A stretch of 18,059 bases of DNA from Bacillota bacterium (GTDB lineage: Bacteria > Bacillota_I > Bacilli_A > Erysipelotrichales > Erysipelotrichaceae), in assembly GCA_023388535.1 (NCBI GenBank), contig JAEWFZ010000013.1, forward strand, positions 1-18,059, in the 5' to 3' direction. Under the pieces are notes generated by a model, which was not told where the DNA came from, did no database searches, and saw only the letters and a program-made list of their open reading frames with translations. The position numbers were made by a program, and so were the translations under genes. Position 1 is the first letter of the stretch, and each line of letters starts with the position of its first letter. Below, one piece after another: positions 13,951 to 18,059 of this stretch.

Positions 13951-14913
13951 ATGTATAAAAAATTATTAGTATTATTAGTGGCCTTAATCCTTTTGGTAAG
14001 TTGTGGAAAAACAACTAAACCAGAAGAAACTAAGCCAGAAGAAACAAAAACCGTTGAAACACCAAGCACTGGTGATCTCGCTATTAACGTTTATACGCGA
14101 GATGCATCCTCTGGTACTCGTGAAGCCTTCGAGTCCGGTGTAGGTTTGAAAAAGGGAGAAATTACCGTAAATGCGGTTGAAACTTCCGGTAATGGTGACA
14201 TCGCTCAAAAAACTGGAGCCGACGAAGCTGGAATTGGTTATGTTTCGTTAACTACCAATTTTGACGCCAACAATCTACAAAAAATTAAATTTAATGGCGT
14301 TGAAGCTACGGAAGCGAATGTATTAGATCAATCTTATAAGCTATCTCGTCCATTCTCATACGTAACCCGTGCCGAAGATGATTATGCTAACGAGGCTACC
14401 AAAGCAGCCGTTCATGCTTTCTTAGATTTTATTCATAACTCTAACGAAGGTTTAGAGGCTGTAGAAGCCGCTGGTGGAATTGTTGACAAATCCAAAGCTA
14501 AAGCTTGGTCTGAACTTGCTGGCAACCATCCTGAACTTGATGCGTCGGTTACTATTCGTACCGCCGGTTCAACGTCCGTTGAAAAGACACTTCAAGCCGC
14601 ATTAGAAGCTTTCGAAGCTGAAACTGGCGTTAAATTTGTAATGGCTCATACCGGCTCGGCTGCCGGTTGGGAAAGAACTTTAGGTCCAGAAAAAGATTCA
14701 GCTAACGGTGCTGATATCGGATTTGCTTCAAGAACCTTTAAGACCGATGGATCTGAAGATATTACTTCGGCTATGGAGTCTGGTTACTATTGTTTAGATG
14801 CGGTCGTGGTCGTTGTTTCTAAAGACAATAGCCAAGCACCAATGGATTTAACGGCAGAACAAATCGTCGCTATCTTCAAAGGTGAACATAAAAATTGGAG
14901 CGCTCTAAAGTAA
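13951..14913 (+). CDS. pstS: Phosphate-binding lipoprotein PstS, domain order circularly permuted
   Basis: A 320-aa extracellular lipoprotein that captures phosphate for the Pst transporter. The signal peptide MYKKLLVLLVALILLVSC has lipobox LVSC, with the lipidated cysteine C18, followed by an acidic KPEET-repeat tether (22-38). Residues 45-185 match what is normally the second half of PstS: NVYTRDASSGTREAF (46-60, phosphate-binding SGTR), AGIGYVSL (93-100), SYKLSRPFSYVT (128-139). Residues 199-320 match the normal first half: TAGSTSV (204-210), GADIGFASR (253-261, with the conserved aspartate D255), LTAEQIVAIFKGEHKNWS (300-317). Each element occurs once, so all parts are present but rotated. 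GGAGG precedes ATG 13951. A Pho box and leader hairpin lie upstream and a terminator lies downstream. Confidence 0.92.
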   Translation: MYKKLLVLLVALILLVSCGKTTKPEETKPEETKTVETPSTGDLAINVYTRDASSGTREAFESGVGLKKGEITVNAVETSGNGDIAQKTGADEAGIGYVSLTTNFDANNLQKIKFNGVEATEANVLDQSYKLSRPFSYVTRAEDDYANEATKAAVHAFLDFIHNSNEGLEAVEAAGGIVDKSKAKAWSELAGNHPELDASVTIRTAGSTSVEKTLQAALEAFEAETGVKFVMAHTGSAAGWERTLGPEKDSANGADIGFASRTFKTDGSEDITSAMESGYYCLDAVVVVVSKDNSQAPMDLTAEQIVAIFKGEHKNWSALK

Positions 14914-14938
14914 AGCACTTAAACCAAAAATTCAAACT

Positions 14939-14971
14939 ACTAAGCCACGCCCAAGCAGTGGCTTAGTTTTT
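14939..14971 (+). terminator. Terminator between pstS and pstC
   Basis: ACTAAGCCAC (14939-14948) and GTGGCTTAGT (14958-14967) form a perfect 10-bp stem with a 9-nt loop, running into a T tract to 14971. pstC starts only 23 bp further on without an obvious new promoter, so partial readthrough would make PstS in excess over the channel subunits. Confidence 0.88.
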
Positions 14972-14993
14972 CACGATTAAAGGGGAGTAATCT

Positions 14994-15935
14994 ATGCAAC
15001 GTATCGAATTCAAACGTCCAGAGAGTTATCAAAAGCGAAAATATTTTGTCGATGCTACTTTCAAAATAATTTTTAGAATTGCTGGTTTTATTTCAGCTTT
15101 ATTTATTGTCTTAATATTTGCTTTTATTTTAAATAAAGGAATTCGTGTCTTTCTGCCAGGATATGAATACGGACAACAAAACCTTTGGCAGTTTTTAACC
15201 GGTTTACAATGGCGTCAAGACATTCATCGTTATGGCGTATTGTTTATTATCATTAATACACTAGTTTCGTCCTTAGGTGCGGTTCTGATATCCTTTCCAT
15301 TATCCGTGCTTTCGGCACTATTCATCGTTAAAATCGCTCCAAAGAAAATTTCAGCTATTATGACGACGATTGTTGAACTGTTAGCGGCGATCCCATCGGT
15401 GGTTTACGGGGTATTTGCTTCGGGTTTTATCGTCTACATCGTCGATGCTTTAGCCGTAACTTTTGGCTTTCATAGCTGGGGCGGTAATTCCTTGTTGGCG
15501 GTTATCTTACTATTAGCCATAATGATTTATCCAACCATCACCATGCTTTCTATCGCAGCTATTAAAGCTGTACCACAGCAACTAGAGAATGGTTCCTTGG
15601 CGTTAGGGGCTTCGGCTACTCAAACCAATTTCAAAGTCATCTTAGTGGCAGCTAAATCGGGAATTTTCGCCGGATTGATTCTTGGTTTAGGACGGGCTTT
15701 TGGTGAAGCTACGGCGGTTTCGATGGTAGCTGGGAATAAAATGTTTGGACCGACCTTCAATCTCTTTGATATCACCCGTACTTTAACCTCTACCATGTTG
15801 GCGGGCTTAAAAGAAACCACGGGATTAGATTATGATATCCGTTTCTCCGTTGGTATTGTTTTGATGATTATTATCTTAGTTACCAATTACTTAATCAATC
15901 GCGTTAAAGCGCAGATTGGGAGGTCGGGTGAATAA
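14994..15935 (+). CDS. pstC: Phosphate ABC transporter permease PstC
   Basis: A 313-aa integral membrane subunit forming half of the phosphate channel. There are about six hydrophobic helices. The first (about 25-47) is followed by an outside loop, then a block from about 81 (VLFIIINTLVSSLGAVLIS) to the last helix at about 284-301. The cytoplasmic EAA loop that docks onto PstB is seen as NGSLALGASATQTNFKVILV (199-218) followed by AAKSG. AAIPSVVYGVFA (131-142) is typical of Pst permeases. The ribosome-binding site GGGGAG lies before the ATG. The stop shares one base with the pstA start. Confidence 0.95.
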   Translation: MQRIEFKRPESYQKRKYFVDATFKIIFRIAGFISALFIVLIFAFILNKGIRVFLPGYEYGQQNLWQFLTGLQWRQDIHRYGVLFIIINTLVSSLGAVLISFPLSVLSALFIVKIAPKKISAIMTTIVELLAAIPSVVYGVFASGFIVYIVDALAVTFGFHSWGGNSLLAVILLLAIMIYPTITMLSIAAIKAVPQQLENGSLALGASATQTNFKVILVAAKSGIFAGLILGLGRAFGEATAVSMVAGNKMFGPTFNLFDITRTLTSTMLAGLKETTGLDYDIRFSVGIVLMIIILVTNYLINRVKAQIGRSGE

Positions 15936-17182
15936 TGAATCAAATTATTAATGTGAAACGAAATCGTCGACGACGCAAAATCAAAGATGGCATCGCTAAC
16001 TTCTTTACTTATTTAGCGTCCGGGATTGCTACGGCTGTCTTGGTTGCGGTCTTTATCTTTGTTTTAACTCGAGGGTTAAAAGTGTTGTCCTGGGATATGA
16101 TTCGCGATAATTATTGGTCTGAAAACTTGTTGGCGGCTTTTCCTCAAGAAAATATAGACCATTTCACGCGACCTCATGATTTACCTGAAGGATCAGTTTT
16201 CTCAAGTAAATACGGCTTTGCGGTAGCCGATCGTACCAATCAACAAAAACAACGTTTAATTGAAGTGACCTATGTGGATCCAGATTCCATCATGAATCAA
16301 GCCAAAATAACAACCAAAGGGGAACGTTTTGATCAACCAGTTGGAAATATGATCGGAAACAACCTAACCCGAGTTCAGATAGAAATCGATGGAAACCTCA
16401 AGAACATCGGTTCGCAAGCACGAATGGATGCCACGACCTTTATCGAACAAGTAGAACAATCCAGTCAAATGAAAACGATGTTCTATCAATCACGAGGTGG
16501 GGGTATCTGGGGCTCGCTAATCGCGACCTTAATGTTAATCTTACTATCGCTCTTAATTTCAATTCCGATTGGTATTGCTTCGGCTGTATATTTACATGAA
16601 TACGCTAAGCCAAATAAGATAACCTCATTTATGCGACAATCGATTGAAATGCTATCTGGGGTACCGAGTATTATCTTTGGTTTGATGGGGGTTGCGGTGC
16701 TATTCCCGATTACAGCCCTTTTTGGAGCCAATTCCTTAAGTATCTTCCTGGGCGCTATTACGATGTCGGTCATGTTACTTCCGATTGTTATCCGCCAGAC
16801 CGAGGAATCATTGATCGTTGTACCGGTAGGGTTACGTAATGCTTCACTTTCCTTAGGGGCAACGGAAACACAAACTATTTTCAAAGTGGTATTACCGGCG
16901 GCGCTACCTGGTATTATCTCAGCTATTTTATTAGCGGTATCGCGGGTTATTGGCGAATCGGCTGCCTTAATCTATACCATGGGCACGACGATTTCAGATA
17001 ATCCTAAGTTTTTACAACCAGCAACCACCTTATCCGTCCAAATCTGGTCGATAATGAGTGGGGAACAGCCTAATTTCGAATTGGCTTCCGCGATTTCGAT
17101 TATTATCTTAGTGGTCGTCTTAGGTCTAAATCTGATCGTTAAACTAATTACCAATCATTTGAATAGAAAGTGGGAGATGTAA
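15935..17182 (+). CDS. pstA: Phosphate ABC transporter permease PstA with large extracytoplasmic insert
   Basis: A 415-aa membrane partner of PstC. A basic cytoplasmic N-terminus (NRRRRKIKD) leads to helix 1 (about 23-45). A hydrophilic region of about 140 residues (about 50-188) follows before the conserved permease core starts at GGGIWGSLIATLMLILLS (188-205). The core has SGVPSIIFGLMG (241-252), the EAA loop ASLSLGATETQTIFKVVLPA (303-322) and a last helix at about 385-406. Usual PstA proteins are about 280-300 aa, so the extra length is this loop, predicted outside the cell next to PstS. Its sequence (WDMIRDNYWSEN, RLIEVTYVDPDS, LTRVQIEIDGN) suggests a small beta-rich domain. It abuts pstB with no gap. 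Confidence 0.93.
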   Translation: MNQIINVKRNRRRRKIKDGIANFFTYLASGIATAVLVAVFIFVLTRGLKVLSWDMIRDNYWSENLLAAFPQENIDHFTRPHDLPEGSVFSSKYGFAVADRTNQQKQRLIEVTYVDPDSIMNQAKITTKGERFDQPVGNMIGNNLTRVQIEIDGNLKNIGSQARMDATTFIEQVEQSSQMKTMFYQSRGGGIWGSLIATLMLILLSLLISIPIGIASAVYLHEYAKPNKITSFMRQSIEMLSGVPSIIFGLMGVAVLFPITALFGANSLSIFLGAITMSVMLLPIVIRQTEESLIVVPVGLRNASLSLGATETQTIFKVVLPAALPGIISAILLAVSRVIGESAALIYTMGTTISDNPKFLQPATTLSVQIWSIMSGEQPNFELASAISIIILVVVLGLNLIVKLITNHLNRKWEM

Positions 17183-17935
17183 ATGACAGTATTCAATGTT
17201 AATAAACTAAATCTTTATTACGGGGATAACCATGCTTTGAAAGATATTACTTTAAAGATTCCACGCAATAAAGTAACGGCATTAATTGGTCCTTCAGGAT
17301 GTGGTAAATCCACCTTTTTAAGATGCTTAAATCGTATGAATGATTTAATCGATAATGTTACAATAGAAGGGGAGTTAACCTTCAATGGCGAGGATATCTA
17401 CGATGCTGAAATGGATGTTGTAGAACTGCGAACTAAAGTTGGTATGGTCTTTCAAAACCCAAATCCCTTCCCAATGAGTATTTACGATAACGTCGCTTAT
17501 GGCTTGCGTTGCCAAGGCATTAAAGACCGCAAAATACTGGATGAGGTGGTTGAGCTATCTTTGAAAAAAGCCGCGCTCTGGGATGAAGTCTCCGACCGGT
17601 TAAGTGGCAGCGCTATCAAACTATCCGGTGGGCAACAACAGCGTCTTTGTATTGCACGCGCGATTGCTTTACAGCCTGATGTCATCTTAATGGATGAACC
17701 AACTTCAGCGCTCGATCCAATAGCGACCGCCAAAATTGAAGAACTGATGGAAGAACTGAAAGAAGACTATACGATTGTCATTGTAACCCACTCTATGCAA
17801 CAAGCCGCTCGTATATCCGACCAAACCGCCTTCTTTTTGCTTGGTGATTTAATTGAATTTGATGATACCGCAAAAATCTTCCATACGCCATCGGATAAAC
17901 GTACCGAACAATATATAACCGGTAGATTCGGATAA
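17183..17935 (+). CDS. pstB: Phosphate ABC transporter ATP-binding protein PstB
   Basis: A 250-aa cytoplasmic ATPase powering phosphate import through PstCA. Complete motifs: Walker A GPSGCGKS (36-43), Q loop VFQNPNPFPMSIYDNVAYGL (89-108), signature LSGGQQQR (147-154), Walker B VILMDEP (167-173), and the switch histidine H203 in VTHSMQQAARISD. QNPNPFPMSIYDNVAYG is diagnostic of PstB among ABC ATPases. GGGAGATG precedes the ATG within the end of pstA. All catalytic residues are intact. Confidence 0.97.
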   Translation: MTVFNVNKLNLYYGDNHALKDITLKIPRNKVTALIGPSGCGKSTFLRCLNRMNDLIDNVTIEGELTFNGEDIYDAEMDVVELRTKVGMVFQNPNPFPMSIYDNVAYGLRCQGIKDRKILDEVVELSLKKAALWDEVSDRLSGSAIKLSGGQQQRLCIARAIALQPDVILMDEPTSALDPIATAKIEELMEELKEDYTIVIVTHSMQQAARISDQTAFFLLGDLIEFDDTAKIFHTPSDKRTEQYITGRFG

Positions 17936-18059
17936 GGAGATTAACTATTAGAAATCAAGAGAAATTATCCCAAAAATGAAAAACATGTTAAAAAGAACTC
18001 TTTGATGAGCTTTATTTGCATCGAAGATGATTATCGGCTATCTCATCTGTTGTGAATTG
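17936..18059. other. Window end after pstB: no intact gene seen
   Basis: A Shine-Dalgarno-like AAGGAG (17934-17939) follows the pstB stop at the place where phoU normally begins. No ATG frame downstream stays open: ATG 17976 stops after nine codons. One stop-flanked fragment reads KELFDELYLHRR, faintly like the FDEEL..LH start of PhoU, but stops interrupt it. The stretch could be a decayed phoU, the edge of another element, or plain spacer. Confidence 0.4.

Noticed and set aside
16486..16884. 132-residue open frame on the - strand inside pstA
   Set aside because: It lies fully antisense to a conserved permease core, with no ribosome-binding site or recognisable protein.
1..18059. CRISPR array, tRNA or rRNA genes, prophage or defence system
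   Set aside because: No regular repeat-spacer pattern, cloverleaf, rRNA-like segment or phage/defence protein was seen; apart from the transposase tail the content is housekeeping and phosphate uptake.

Overview
The window is AT-rich, densely packed bacterial DNA. Every recognised gene lies on the + strand, with short or overlapping gene junctions and clear Shine-Dalgarno sequences. The gene content (YmfF/YmfH-type M16 peptidase pair, ScpA/ScpB, PhoPR, a Bacillus-like 11-bp Pho box, MurE) points to a low-GC Bacillota cell with peptidoglycan. I lean to an Erysipelotrichia-like or neighbouring lineage, but that is inferred from style and gene order only. UGA is read as stop, so this is not a UGA=Trp mollicute.

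Layout. (1) 1-305: C-terminal tail of an IS3-like transposase, then about 200 bp without a gene that holds an imperfect inverted repeat. (2) 306-3151: two M16-family peptidase homologues, one without the zinc motif and one with it, then a short SSB and a strong terminator. (3) 3228-10671: a long, tightly coupled run of thyA, folA, pdp, scpA, scpB, rluB, an unrecognised 222-aa gene, a murE-like ligase and deoC. It covers thymidylate and folate synthesis, nucleoside salvage, condensin accessory subunits, rRNA pseudouridylation and cell-wall precursor synthesis. (4) 10699-11031: rpsU as its own unit, with a good extended -10 promoter and a terminator. (5) 11134-17935: phoH, phoP, phoR, pstS, pstC, pstA, pstB, a phosphate-sensing and high-affinity uptake locus.

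How the phosphate locus fits together. PhoR has two membrane helices with almost no outside loop and a PAS-like cytoplasmic region. Four TTAACA-like repeats spaced exactly 11 bp apart straddle the phoR stop codon, directly upstream of pstS, and look like a PhoP-binding Pho box. PstS delivers phosphate to the PstC/PstA channel driven by PstB. A 10-bp-stem terminator between pstS and pstC should give excess PstS over the membrane subunits. The usual next gene, phoU, is not seen intact in the last 124 bases.

Most notable: PstS appears circularly permuted. The half that is normally C-terminal comes first, and the half that is normally N-terminal comes last. PstA also carries an unusually large extracytoplasmic insertion. 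Other points of interest are a MurE with altered signature motifs, a DHFR with a changed cofactor-binding motif, and a 15-codon minicistron coupled to ssb.
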